From: an uncultured Eubacteriales bacterium
GTDB taxonomy: Bacteria > Bacillota > Clostridia > Oscillospirales > Oscillospiraceae
Assembly (NCBI GenBank): GCA_900548795.1
Contig: URLT01000003.1
Coordinates: 1-39,996, forward strand
Reading direction: 5' to 3'
Length of the DNA stretch: 39,996 nt
Each line of letters opens with the position of its first letter. The first letter of the stretch is position 1. The position numbers and the translations under genes are program-made. Of the stretch, positions 7,500-14,493 are shown piece after piece. The notes under the pieces were generated by a model. That model had not been told where the DNA came from. It made no database searches and saw nothing but the letters and a program-made list of their open reading frames with translations.

Positions 7500-7580
7500 A
7501 AAAATGGAATCCCGTATTTCCTTTTTTTCATAACCCATTTAGAATATTCCCGCATATTTTCCGATTTCCGAAATTTTTTG

Positions 7581-7609
7581 TTGACAAATGCCGCCGCAGT
7601 GGCTATAAT
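7581..7609 (+). promoter_or_regulatory. Consensus promoter of the metNIQ leader
   Basis: TTGACA (7581-7586) and TATAAT (7604-7609) with a 17-bp spacer form a perfect sigma-70/A promoter. Transcription should start near 7616, about 25 nt before the leader ORF and about 200 nt before metN. Such a strong promoter fits control at a later step, by attenuation. Confidence 0.9.
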
Positions 7610-7641
7610 CGAACCATCATTAGGGAAAGGGGTCTCTCAAA

Positions 7642-7740
7642 ATGGCAAACGGCTTCAACCGCATGATGAGCATGATGATGTGCATGGAGATGTCCATGTG
7701 CATGGCTTGCCGTGCCCATTCTGAGCGGTCTTGTTTCTGA
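7642..7740 (+). CDS. Methionine-rich leader peptide of the metNIQ operon (32 aa)
   Basis: A 32-codon ORF opens with ATG at 7642, 9 nt after AAAGGGG, and ends at TGA 7738-7740. Ten of 32 residues are Met, nine of them in residues 8-21 (MMSMMMCMEMSMCM); four are Cys, and the tail is CRAHSERSCF. It lies between a consensus promoter and a terminator that precedes metN, the position of a ribosome-stalling leader peptide. Scarce charged Met-tRNA would hold a ribosome at 7663-7704 and leave 7730-7740 free to pair with the terminator's 5' arm; a ribosome reaching the stop codon would cover that segment. The function is inference from composition, position and pairing. A metal-binding micropeptide is the main alternative. 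Confidence 0.8.
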   Translation: MANGFNRMMSMMMCMEMSMCMACRAHSERSCF

Positions 7741-7766
7741 ACTTCTGAATTTATCATGATCTTCAG

Positions 7767-7800
7767 TCGGGAAACGAGCAGCTCGTTTCCCGATTTTGTT
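7767..7800 (+). terminator. Attenuator terminator upstream of metN
   Basis: A 12-bp perfect stem TCGGGAAACGAG (7767-7778) / CTCGTTTCCCGA (7782-7793) with a 3-nt loop is followed by TTTTGTT. It lies between the leader peptide and the metN ribosome binding site. The upstream segment CTTGTTTCTGA (7730-7740), at the end of the leader ORF, imitates the 3' arm. It can pair with the 5' arm over nine contiguous positions (two of them G-U) plus two more past a bulge, forming an antiterminator. Confidence 0.85.
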
Positions 7801-7818
7801 ATGCTTGGAGGCGATCGA

Positions 7819-8811
7819 ATGATCGAGCTGAAACACGTCAACAAGACCTTCCACACCGCCGACCAGACCATCGTTGCCCTTGACGGCATCGACCTGACCA
7901 TTGAAGACGGCGAAATTTTCGGCATCATCGGCCTGTCCGGCGCGGGCAAGAGCACGCTCGTGCGCTGCATCAACCTGCTGGAAAAGCCGACGCAGGGTCA
8001 GGTGCTTGTCGACGGCAAGGATCTCATGACGCTCTCGCGCAGGCAGCTTTTGCAGACGCGTCGTTCCATCGGAATGATCTTCCAGGGCTTCAACCTGCTT
8101 GAGCAGCGCAATGTGCTGAAAAATATCTGCTTCCCTCTGGAGCTTGCGGGCGTGCCGAAGGCAAAGGCCGAGCGCCGTGCCGCCGAGCTTCTCGAGCTGG
8201 TCGGCCTGAGCGACCGCGCAAAGAGCTACCCCGCGCAGCTCTCCGGCGGCCAGAAGCAGCGCGTGGCCATCGCCCGCGCCCTTGCAACGGAGCCGCGCTA
8301 TCTGCTCTGCGACGAGGCGACCTCGGCGCTCGACCCGAACACGACCCGCTCCATTCTTCAGCTCCTCAAGGACATCAACCGCAAGCTTAGCGTGACGATC
8401 GTCATCATTACCCACGAAATGCGCGTGATCGACCAGATCTGCGACCGCGTGGCCGTCATCGACAAGAGCCATATCGTCGAGATCGGCAGGGTCAGCGAGG
8501 TCTTCACCAACCCACAGAGCCAAATCGCGCAGGAGCTGATCCTCCCGGAGGGGCATCCGACCGAGCAATTCTCCGGCGGCAAGCAGCTCCGCATCGTCTT
8601 TGACGGCAACGCCTCCGGTCTTCCTATGGTGTCCAATCTGGTGCTTGCCTGTCAGGCGCCCGTCAACATTCTCTTTGCAGACACGAGGAACATCGACGGC
8701 GCGGCCTACGGACACATGATCCTTGAGCTTCCGCCCGACCCGCGCCAGCGTGAAAAAATCTACACCTGGCTCGAGACGAACGGCATCAAATTCAAAAAGG
8801 AGGCGAAATAA
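7819..8811 (+). CDS. metN: Methionine ABC transporter ATP-binding protein MetN
   Basis: The 330-residue ATPase has Walker A GLSGAGKST (residues 38-46), signature LSGGQKQRVAIARAL (from about 141), Walker B YLLCDEATSAL (about 158-168), and a C-terminal NIL domain (from about 255). The NIL domain in MetN binds methionine and inhibits transport when the amino acid is plentiful. The ATG at 7819 follows GGAGG; the frame extends upstream to 7756 but would run through the attenuator. It powers uptake of L- and D-methionine with MetI and MetQ. The stop codon abuts the metI ATG (TAAATG), so the two are translationally coupled. Confidence 0.95.
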   Translation: MIELKHVNKTFHTADQTIVALDGIDLTIEDGEIFGIIGLSGAGKSTLVRCINLLEKPTQGQVLVDGKDLMTLSRRQLLQTRRSIGMIFQGFNLLEQRNVLKNICFPLELAGVPKAKAERRAAELLELVGLSDRAKSYPAQLSGGQKQRVAIARALATEPRYLLCDEATSALDPNTTRSILQLLKDINRKLSVTIVIITHEMRVIDQICDRVAVIDKSHIVEIGRVSEVFTNPQSQIAQELILPEGHPTEQFSGGKQLRIVFDGNASGLPMVSNLVLACQAPVNILFADTRNIDGAAYGHMILELPPDPRQREKIYTWLETNGIKFKKEAK

Positions 8812-9492
8812 ATGGTTTCTGATATGCTCAAACAGCTTTGGGACAACGGCTTGATCCAGCTCGGCATCTGGGAAACCGTATATATGACCCTCCTGTCGAC
8901 CCTGATCGCCTACGGCATCGGCCTTCCCATCGGCGTCATTCTCTGCATCACCGACAAGGACGGCATTCACCCGAACCGCTGGATCAACCGCATCCTCGGC
9001 TTCGTCGTGAACATCTTCCGCTCCATCCCGTTCATCATTCTGATGGTCGCGATGCTGCCGGTCGCCAAGGCCATCGTCGGAACGAGCATGGGCAACAAGG
9101 CCATGATCGTCATGCTCATCATCGCCGCCGCGCCCTATGTCGCGCGTATGGTCGAGTCCTCCGTCAAGGAGGTCAGCCACGGCGTGATCGAGGCCGCGCA
9201 GGCCATGGGCACGTCCAACCTCAAGATCATCACGCGCGTGATGATCCCGGAGGCAAAGCCCTCGCTCATCATCGGCGCCGTAATCTCGACGGTCACGATC
9301 CTCGGCTATTCCGCCATGGCGGCCACGATCGGCGGCACCGGCCTCGGCCAGATCGCCATCATCTACGGCCACCAGCGCTCAAATTACGACATTGTCTGGC
9401 TCTGCGTGATCCTCACGGTCATCATCGTGCAGATCATTCAGGAGCTCGGCACGCTCATCGCGCACAAAACCGACAAGCGCATCGTCAAATAA
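8812..9492 (+). CDS. metI: Methionine ABC transporter permease MetI
   Basis: The 226-residue integral membrane protein has about five hydrophobic segments and the binding-protein-dependent permease loop (EAAQAMGTSNLKIITRVMIP), which docks onto MetN. It forms the translocation channel for methionine in the cytoplasmic membrane. It begins immediately after the metN stop, with the ribosome binding site AAAGGAGGCG inside the end of metN, and is followed by metQ after 47 nt. The length and motif order are normal for MetI. Confidence 0.95.
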   Translation: MVSDMLKQLWDNGLIQLGIWETVYMTLLSTLIAYGIGLPIGVILCITDKDGIHPNRWINRILGFVVNIFRSIPFIILMVAMLPVAKAIVGTSMGNKAMIVMLIIAAAPYVARMVESSVKEVSHGVIEAAQAMGTSNLKIITRVMIPEAKPSLIIGAVISTVTILGYSAMAATIGGTGLGQIAIIYGHQRSNYDIVWLCVILTVIIVQIIQELGTLIAHKTDKRIVK

Positions 9493-9539
9493 CCCCGTTT
9501 CACCCATTTTTATTTTATTTATAAAAGGAGATTCAAACC

Positions 9540-10388
9540 ATGAAAAAACTGATCGCTCTCGTTCTTGCTCTTGCAGCGCTCTGCGCCTGCTTCGCCGGCT
9601 GCGCCGACAAAAAGTCCGACAAAGTCGAGCCCGCGTCCGCGGACAACGACAAGGTCATCACCGTCGGCGCCTCCTCCACCCCCCACGCCGAGATCCTCGA
9701 GCAGGTCAAGGACGCCCTTGCCGCCGAGGGCTACGAGCTGAAGGTCGTCGTCTATGACGATTACATCCTTCCGAACAAGGCGCTGGCCGACGGCGAGCTC
9801 GACGCCAACTACTTCCAGCACACCCCCTACCTCAACAGCTACAACGCCTCCAACGGCACGGACCTCGTTGTCGCCGCGAAGATCCACTATGAGCCGTTCG
9901 GCCTCTACGGCAACGGCGTAGCCTCCCTGAGCGACGTGCAGGACGGCGCGACCATCATCATCCCGGCCGACGACAGCAACGAGACGCGCGCGCTGCTGCT
10001 GCTTGCGCAGGAGGGGCTCATCACCCTTGCCGACGGCGCCAACGCGACCGACGGCGTGACCACGCTCGACATCGTTGACGACCACGGCTACAACGTCACC
10101 GCCGTTCAGGCCGAGACGGTCGCAGCGCAGCTCCAGAACAGCAACGCCGGCACGCTGGCCGTCATCAACGGCAACTATGCGCTGGCCGCCGGGCTGCACA
10201 TCGAGGACGCGCTGGCCTCCGAGGACGCCTCCGGCGACGCCGCCCAGACCTATGCCAACGTCATCGCCGTCCGCTCGGGCGACGAGAACAGCGCCAAGAT
10301 TCAGGCTCTGGTCAAGGCTCTGCAATCCGACGCCGTGAAGCAGTACATCAGCGACACCTACAACGGCGCCGTCGTCGCGATCTTCTGA
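9540..10388 (+). CDS. metQ: Methionine-binding lipoprotein MetQ
   Basis: This 282-residue NlpA-family protein carries a lipoprotein signal peptide ending in the lipobox FAGC, with Cys21 as the lipidated residue. The mature part contains ITVGASSTPHAEILEQVK, the characteristic start of MetQ, and LDANYFQHTPYL. It captures methionine outside the membrane and delivers it to MetI-MetN. AAAGGAG lies before the ATG. No convincing terminator is seen directly downstream; a MITE begins 31 nt after the stop, so the original operon end may have been displaced by the insertion. Confidence 0.95.
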   Translation: MKKLIALVLALAALCACFAGCADKKSDKVEPASADNDKVITVGASSTPHAEILEQVKDALAAEGYELKVVVYDDYILPNKALADGELDANYFQHTPYLNSYNASNGTDLVVAAKIHYEPFGLYGNGVASLSDVQDGATIIIPADDSNETRALLLLAQEGLITLADGANATDGVTTLDIVDDHGYNVTAVQAETVAAQLQNSNAGTLAVINGNYALAAGLHIEDALASEDASGDAAQTYANVIAVRSGDENSAKIQALVKALQSDAVKQYISDTYNGAVVAIF

Positions 10389-10418
10389 TCCTGATTCTTA
10401 ATTCAAATATTGATTCAA

Positions 10419-10579
10419 GGGAACCTCTGATTCAATCGCAAGAGTGGTCAGCGAGGGATTTGGTTCCAAATTGAGATTTGGAAATTGCAGGAATCCTTTG
10501 TGTATTTCAAGATTTTCAAACCAATCAGTTGGGGCAAAAGACCCGCTGAGCGCCGCAGACGATTGATTCAGAGATTCCC
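10419..10579. mobile_element. 161-bp MITE, copy 1
   Basis: Non-coding element with terminal inverted repeats GGGAACCTCTGATTcAATCG and the reverse complement at the right end (..CAGAGaTTCCC). Copies 2 and 3 lie at 11948-12108 and 21106-21266, all exactly 161 bp and in the same orientation. Here the flanking dinucleotide is AA on both sides. It contains no transposase and would have been moved in trans. Confidence 0.85.
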
Positions 10580-10588
10580 AAGAATCAG

Positions 10589-10626
10589 TAAGAAAAGCAC
10601 CGTGCATCTGCATGGTGCTTTTCTTA
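10589..10626. terminator. Hairpin upstream of the toxin-tip remnant
   Basis: A perfect 13-bp stem TAAGAAAAGCACC (10589-10601) / GGTGCTTTTCTTA (10614-10626) resembles the hairpin after the immunity-like gene at 11712-11741, including the central GTGCAT..GCAT. It probably ended an earlier toxin-immunity cassette whose genes are now missing. Confidence 0.6.
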
Positions 10627-10684
10627 TGCGCGAAAGAAGGGATCGACGGGCGCGGTATCCCGAAAATTCGACGGGGACGAGATC

Positions 10685-11401
10685 ATGTTCCCCGGCGACA
10701 CGTCCGCGCCCGGTTATCTGGTGTATCACTGCCGCTGCACGATGGTTGCGGCGGTTGACGGCGTAGATACGTCGGACGCAATGCGGCGTACACGAGACGG
10801 ACTTATGCCGGATATGACTTATGCGCAGTGGGAAGCGTCCAAATATGGATACAACGGGAAGCAGTTGTCACCGTACCATAAGACCAGTGCTGCAGGCATC
10901 ACGGCAAATGCGAAGGACGATGCCGAAACTCTGAAATTTTTTGGCGCGGACGCAAGAGACGACTTGAAATCCATCGTAAAAAGGCGTACAATGAAGCTGG
11001 AGAACGGTTTTGCTTGTTTCCCGGACGGCGATGTCTTGGGCGAATACGTGCAGAAGGTAAAACCGCTGAAAACGTATTTCGATGTGGCAATGCACGGTTC
11101 TTCGACTGCGGTTGGGCTCGGTACGGCAGAAACGAATATGTCTCCTCGGATGCTTGCATCAGTTATTCGCCACAGCGACGGCTGGAACGGGCAGAAAATC
11201 CGACTGTTATCATGTAGCACCGGCAAGCAAAACGGAGACGATTACTGCTTCGCCGAGGAGCTTGCCAATGCGCTGGGCGTTGAGGTCAAAGCGCCAAACG
11301 ATACTTTGTTCATTTCTGCTGCTGGCAACATGTATGTCGGCGAAGATAAAGACGGACGCATGGTGTCGTATTTCCCAAATCAACGGAGAAGGAGGAAATA
11401 A
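10685..11401 (+). CDS. Phage-head-protein C-terminus fused to a putative cysteine-protease-like toxin domain (5' truncated)
   Basis: The frame (238 residues from the first ATG, open further upstream as KFDGDEI) begins with FPGDTSAPGYLVYHCRCTMV, the C-terminal signature of Mu gpF-like minor head proteins. MPDMTYAQWEASK follows, like a pre-toxin junction, and then a separate domain. That domain has a hydrophobic strand ending in His-Gly (DVAMHGSS) and later one ending in Cys (IRLLSCSTG), then FAEELANALGVEVKAPN. The order strand-HG then strand-SC is typical of caspase-like clan CD peptidases such as those in polymorphic toxins. No true start codon with a ribosome binding site is seen, and a MITE plus an older terminator lie upstream, so this looks like an orphan toxin tip. 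The toxin assignment is inference; base composition is more AT-rich than neighbours. Confidence 0.55.
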   Translation: MFPGDTSAPGYLVYHCRCTMVAAVDGVDTSDAMRRTRDGLMPDMTYAQWEASKYGYNGKQLSPYHKTSAAGITANAKDDAETLKFFGADARDDLKSIVKRRTMKLENGFACFPDGDVLGEYVQKVKPLKTYFDVAMHGSSTAVGLGTAETNMSPRMLASVIRHSDGWNGQKIRLLSCSTGKQNGDDYCFAEELANALGVEVKAPNDTLFISAAGNMYVGEDKDGRMVSYFPNQRRRRK

Positions 11402-11402
11402 T

Positions 11403-11705
11403 ATGAAATTTGGCTTTTTCAAGAGTTTGCCGTATAAACATTGCGACGAAAGCTTTGAAGATTACAAAAACTACAAAAATAGCATCCCAAAATCCGCAAT
11501 TTTGGACTATATTTCCTCGCTCGATGCAGGGCTAACAACCTTGCCATCAAGGGATATGTTTACCGGGGAGAAACTCCATGCAGGGATGTTCTGGGATGGC
11601 GATTTCATTTTCCCTTACGAATTCCTGCACTACTACAAGAACTACGACATCGGTATTCCGTATGAATACGAGGCGTATTTGAAGGGACTTGGCGTAGGGC
11701 AATAA
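11403..11705 (+). CDS. Putative immunity protein for the upstream toxin tip
   Basis: I do not recognise the family. The 100-residue, cytosolic, aromatic-rich protein (MKFGFFKSLPYKHCDESFED; FWDGDFIFPYEF; HYYKNYDIGIPYEYEAY) starts one base after the toxin stop. GGAGAAGGAGG at the end of the toxin gene serves as its ribosome binding site. Tight coupling to a C-terminal toxin domain, small size, low GC and a terminator immediately after are the usual marks of a cognate immunity gene. The role is inferred from position only. Confidence 0.5.
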   Translation: MKFGFFKSLPYKHCDESFEDYKNYKNSIPKSAILDYISSLDAGLTTLPSRDMFTGEKLHAGMFWDGDFIFPYEFLHYYKNYDIGIPYEYEAYLKGLGVGQ

Positions 11706-11711
11706 AACACG

Positions 11712-11741
11712 AAAAGCACTGTGCATCCGCATGGTGCTTTT
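11712..11741 (+). terminator. Terminator after the immunity-like gene
   Basis: AAAAGCACT (11712-11720) pairs with GGTGCTTTT (11733-11741), with one G-U pair and an inner GTGCAT..GCAT; the T-run is built into the 3' arm. It is a diverged duplicate of the hairpin at 10589-10626, and the similarity continues into TTATGCG beyond it. Confidence 0.65.
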
Positions 11742-11764
11742 GTTATGCGTGGAAGGGAGAAACG

Positions 11765-11947
11765 ATGAACTTTAACTTTACAGACGGCTCAGCCGAGAAG
11801 AGGGGTGACAATATGGCAATGTACCGCAGGCACGGGGAAAAGGAGTTCAACAAAAAGCGGAATATTACGCGAGAGATTTTAACTCAATTGTATCGTGCGA
11901 GGATCATACAAAGGAAATCGTCGAGGCGCTTGGCACCGCAATGGTTA
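11765..11947 (+). pseudogene. Unrecognised gene remnant interrupted by MITE copy 2
   Basis: An ORF with MAMYRRHGEKEFNKKRNITR begins after the terminator and runs into the MITE at 11948. From about 11875 another frame gives a more protein-like continuation (DFNSIVSCEDHTKEIVEALG). A frameshift plus the insertion therefore probably broke a small gene of the same island. I cannot assign a function. Confidence 0.3.
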
Positions 11948-12108
11948 GGGAAGCTCTGATTCAATCGCAAGAGTGGTCAGCGAGGGATTTTGTTCCAAAT
12001 TGAGGTTTGGAAATCGCAGGAATCCTTTGTGTATTTCAAGATTTTCAAACCGATCCGTTGGAGCGAAAGACCCGCTGAGCGCTGCAGCCGATTGATTCAG
12101 AGGTTCCT
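11948..12108. mobile_element. 161-bp MITE, copy 2
   Basis: Same element and orientation as 10419-10579. The left end is GGGAAGCTCTGATTCAATCG and the right end TTCAGAGGTTCCt, flanked by TA on each side, as expected for IS630/Tc1-mariner-type movement. It separates the toxin island from the CRISPR array. Confidence 0.85.
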
Positions 12109-12151
12109 TAGAGGCATTGAAAAATGCGGGCTGATGGCCGAAGGGTTGTCG

Positions 12152-12928
12152 TTTTCAAGCGTCGCTCCCCGTGCGGGGAGCGACCGTATAGCTCTGGCCG
12201 TCGTACTCAAAGGGCTTCTTATTTCAATCCACGCTCCCCGTGCGGGGAGCGACGCCCTTCGGGGCGGCTCTTTTTTTATGCCCAAATATTTCAATCCACG
12301 CTCCCCGTGCGGGGAGCGACCGATGCAGACAGGCAAGGCGTTTATCAGCTATGTACAATTTCAATCCACGCTCCCCGTGCGGGGAGCGACCAGCGGCCTT
12401 GAGCGCCGCGACGGCCGAGGGTGTATTTCAATCCACGCTCCCCGTGCGGGGAGCGACCAAAGTTAGCAGCGATTGCCGCCCTGAGCTTTTATTTCAATCC
12501 ACGCTCCCCGTGCGGGGAGCGACGCAGATCCTCCAGCGCCAGAATGTCGTTGACGCTATTTCAATCCACGCTCCCCGTGCGGGGAGCGACTCGGTGATTT
12601 TGCTGATCAACTCAAGCAAGGCGCATTTCAATCCACGCTCCCCGTGCGGGGAGCGACTGGCTCTCCAAAATTTGGTCTATGTTCTACGATATTTCAATCC
12701 ACGCTCCCCGTGCGGGGAGCGACGGCCGGACTTTTGGCACTTATGCGGGTGGCTCGGTATTTCAATCCACGCTCCCCGTGCGGGGAGCGACCTTTCCACT
12801 TGTGCGTGTTCTGCACCGAGGTCGACGGATTTCAATCCACGCTCCCCGTGCGGGGAGCGACAGATACCGATTCATTTTATGGGCTGAACGAATACATTTC
12901 AATCCACGCTCCCCGTGCGGGGAGCGAC
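12152..12928 (-). CRISPR. Type I-C CRISPR array, 12 repeats and 11 spacers
   Basis: Repeats are 33 bp. On the transcribed minus strand they begin GTCGCTCCCCGTGCGGGGAG and end CGTGGATTGAAAT, the type I-C consensus with an 8-bp palindromic stem. Eleven perfect copies start at 12221, 12288, 12358, 12425, 12491, 12558, 12625, 12691, 12759, 12829 and 12896. A twelfth, degenerate copy (12152-12184, four changes in the ATTTCAATCCA end) marks the old, leader-distal end. Spacers are 33-37 nt. The array follows cas2 on the same strand. The oldest spacer (12185-12220) reads KKPFEYDGQSYT on the minus strand, resembling a phage tail-assembly protein, consistent with anti-phage memory. Repeats are intact, so the array may still acquire spacers. 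Confidence 0.98.
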
Positions 12929-13166
12929 AGCAAAGATGCACAGTTTTACCCGCGTATCTTTGGCAATTATGCAGAATTATCACATTTTTCCAGAACGATC
13001 CCGCTGATTTTTCCGCAAAGCGCGAAAAAACTGCCCAATCATTCCGGAAAAATCACTGCGAACCTCCCGAATATCTCTGCGCACTTGGACTTCGCGAGCG
13101 CGCAGAGCATGATTCGGGGCATTTTTAAGCGCGGAGCATCCGACGGGCACAGCGCAGCCCTTCGCG
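12929..13166 (-). promoter_or_regulatory. CRISPR leader
   Basis: The 238 bp between the cas2 stop and the first repeat contain no gene. The repeat-proximal part is AT-rich with -10-like motifs on the minus strand (GATAAT and CATAAT near 12965-12985). Position next to the newest repeat marks it as the leader, holding the array promoter and the integration-directing sequence. The exact promoter is not certain. Confidence 0.75.
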
Positions 13167-13457
13167 TCAAAGGATCAGCGGCTGCTCCGGCAGGTAGGTG
13201 TTCTTCGCGCCGAAGTGCTCCACCTTTTTTTCGTATTGGTTTCCCAGATAGTAAAAGCGCAGACTGTCCTTTTCCGGATCGATCAGGCCGAGGAGCTTTG
13301 CCTGCAGGCTGCGGCACTGTCCCGCGTCCAGCAGGCATTCAAACACGGAATTCTGCACTCGCTGCCCGTAGTCCACGCATTTTTTGGCAATTTGCCGCAA
13401 GCGTCTGCGCCCGGCGGCGTCCTCGGTATTCACATCATAGGTAATCAACACCAGCAT
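13167..13457 (-). CDS. cas2: CRISPR-associated endonuclease Cas2
   Basis: The 96-residue protein begins MLVLITYDVNTEDAAGRRRL, with the conserved Asp after the first strand (TYDV), and contains RVQNSVFECLL, the typical Cas2 dimer-interface region. It forms the Cas1-Cas2 integrase that inserts new spacers. The ATG at 13457 is 4 nt after the cas1 stop; the longer frame upstream lies inside cas1. It is the last cas gene before the leader. Confidence 0.97.
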   Translation of the reverse strand: MLVLITYDVNTEDAAGRRRLRQIAKKCVDYGQRVQNSVFECLLDAGQCRSLQAKLLGLIDPEKDSLRFYYLGNQYEKKVEHFGAKNTYLPEQPLIL

Positions 13458-13461
13458 CGCA

Positions 13462-14493
13462 TCACTTCCATAAAAACGGCGGATAGGCGTCCAGATCGCC
13501 GCGGAGGCAGCGAGCCAGCAGCAGCGCCTGAACATAAGGGATCATCCCCCAGCTCAGCTTTTCTCCCAGATAAGGATGGGTCAATTCGTCCCGCTTGCGC
13601 TCCTGCCATGCCTTCAAAAACCTCCGGCGGCCGTCGTCGGTCAGCAGCACCGCGCCGCTGTCCTGCTCCTGAAAATCCTCCGAGCGGATCATCCGGTTGT
13701 TCACAAGCGTCAGCACGAACCGGTCAGCCATGCAGGGGCGCAGCTCCTCCATCAGATCCAGCGCCAGAGATCGACGCCCCGGGCGGTCGCGATGCAAAAA
13801 ATCCACATAGCTGTCCAGCCCGACGCTTTCCAGCGCGCTTGCGCAGTCATGCGACAGCAGCGTGTAGGCAAAGGACAGCATGGCATTGACCCGATCGAGC
13901 GGCGGGCGTCGGCTTCGGCCGCGGAAGAAGAACGCCTCCTTCCGGTTCAGAAGCATGTGATCAAACACGCCGAAATAAGCCCCCGCCGCAACGCCCTCCA
14001 GCCCGCGGAGGGTGTCAAGCTCCGTGACGGTCAGCATTTGCGGGAGCAGCGAACGGATCGCCGCCGCAGCCTCCTCCAAGCCGCAGCCCTGCACGCGCGG
14101 CGCGTGGTCGCGCAGCGTGCGCTGCACACAGGCGGCGCTGTTGCTCAGCTTCCCGAAGAGCATGTTGCGCGCGATCTGACAGCAGCGGCTCGGATCATCG
14201 GCGAGGCGATATTGCTCCCGCCGCAGAAGGACATTCCCGCTGCTTTCTCCGCAGACCCGCGCGAGGAACCGTCCACGCGGCGAGCAAAACGCCAACCCGA
14301 TCCCCATCTGGGCGCATTTCCCCATCAGCGCGGGGGAAGCGCCGGGATAGGAAAAGCTGACAATGGTTTGCAGGGTGTGCAGCGGGTAGCGCGCGACGAC
14401 CGTCTGATCCCGGTTGGCCAAAACGTTTTCTCCCTCCAGCGAGAGATAAATATCTTCTGACGTGATGAACAACGTGTTTAACAGACGTTTCAT
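13462..14493 (-). CDS. cas1: CRISPR-associated integrase Cas1 (type I-C)
   Basis: The 343-residue protein starts MKRLLNTLFITSEDIYLSLE at the ATG at 14493, preceded by GGAGG, and overlaps cas4 by 4 nt (ATGA). The catalytic metal ligands are visible as E166 (GLEGVAAGAYF), H234 (DFLHRDRPGR) and E249 in DLMEELRP. It carries out spacer integration together with Cas2 and, in I-C systems, Cas4, which sets PAM choice. All key residues are present, so adaptation is probably functional. Confidence 0.97.
   Translation of the reverse strand: MKRLLNTLFITSEDIYLSLEGENVLANRDQTVVARYPLHTLQTIVSFSYPGASPALMGKCAQMGIGLAFCSPRGRFLARVCGESSGNVLLRREQYRLADDPSRCCQIARNMLFGKLSNSAACVQRTLRDHAPRVQGCGLEEAAAAIRSLLPQMLTVTELDTLRGLEGVAAGAYFGVFDHMLLNRKEAFFFRGRSRRPPLDRVNAMLSFAYTLLSHDCASALESVGLDSYVDFLHRDRPGRRSLALDLMEELRPCMADRFVLTLVNNRMIRSEDFQEQDSGAVLLTDDGRRRFLKAWQERKRDELTHPYLGEKLSWGMIPYVQALLLARCLRGDLDAYPPFLWK

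Noticed and set aside
7756..7818. Longer start of metN
   Set aside because: The extension would translate through the attenuator hairpin, while GGAGG fits the ATG at 7819.
7616..7818. SAM riboswitch or T-box before metN
   Set aside because: I see no S-box core, no T-box sequence and no specifier-loop architecture; the leader is only about 200 nt and mostly the Met-rich ORF.
12097..13128. Several open frames across the CRISPR array
   Set aside because: They are translations of the repeats (FNPRSPCGER, ISIHAPRAGSD, FQSTLPVRGAT patterns) and not genes.
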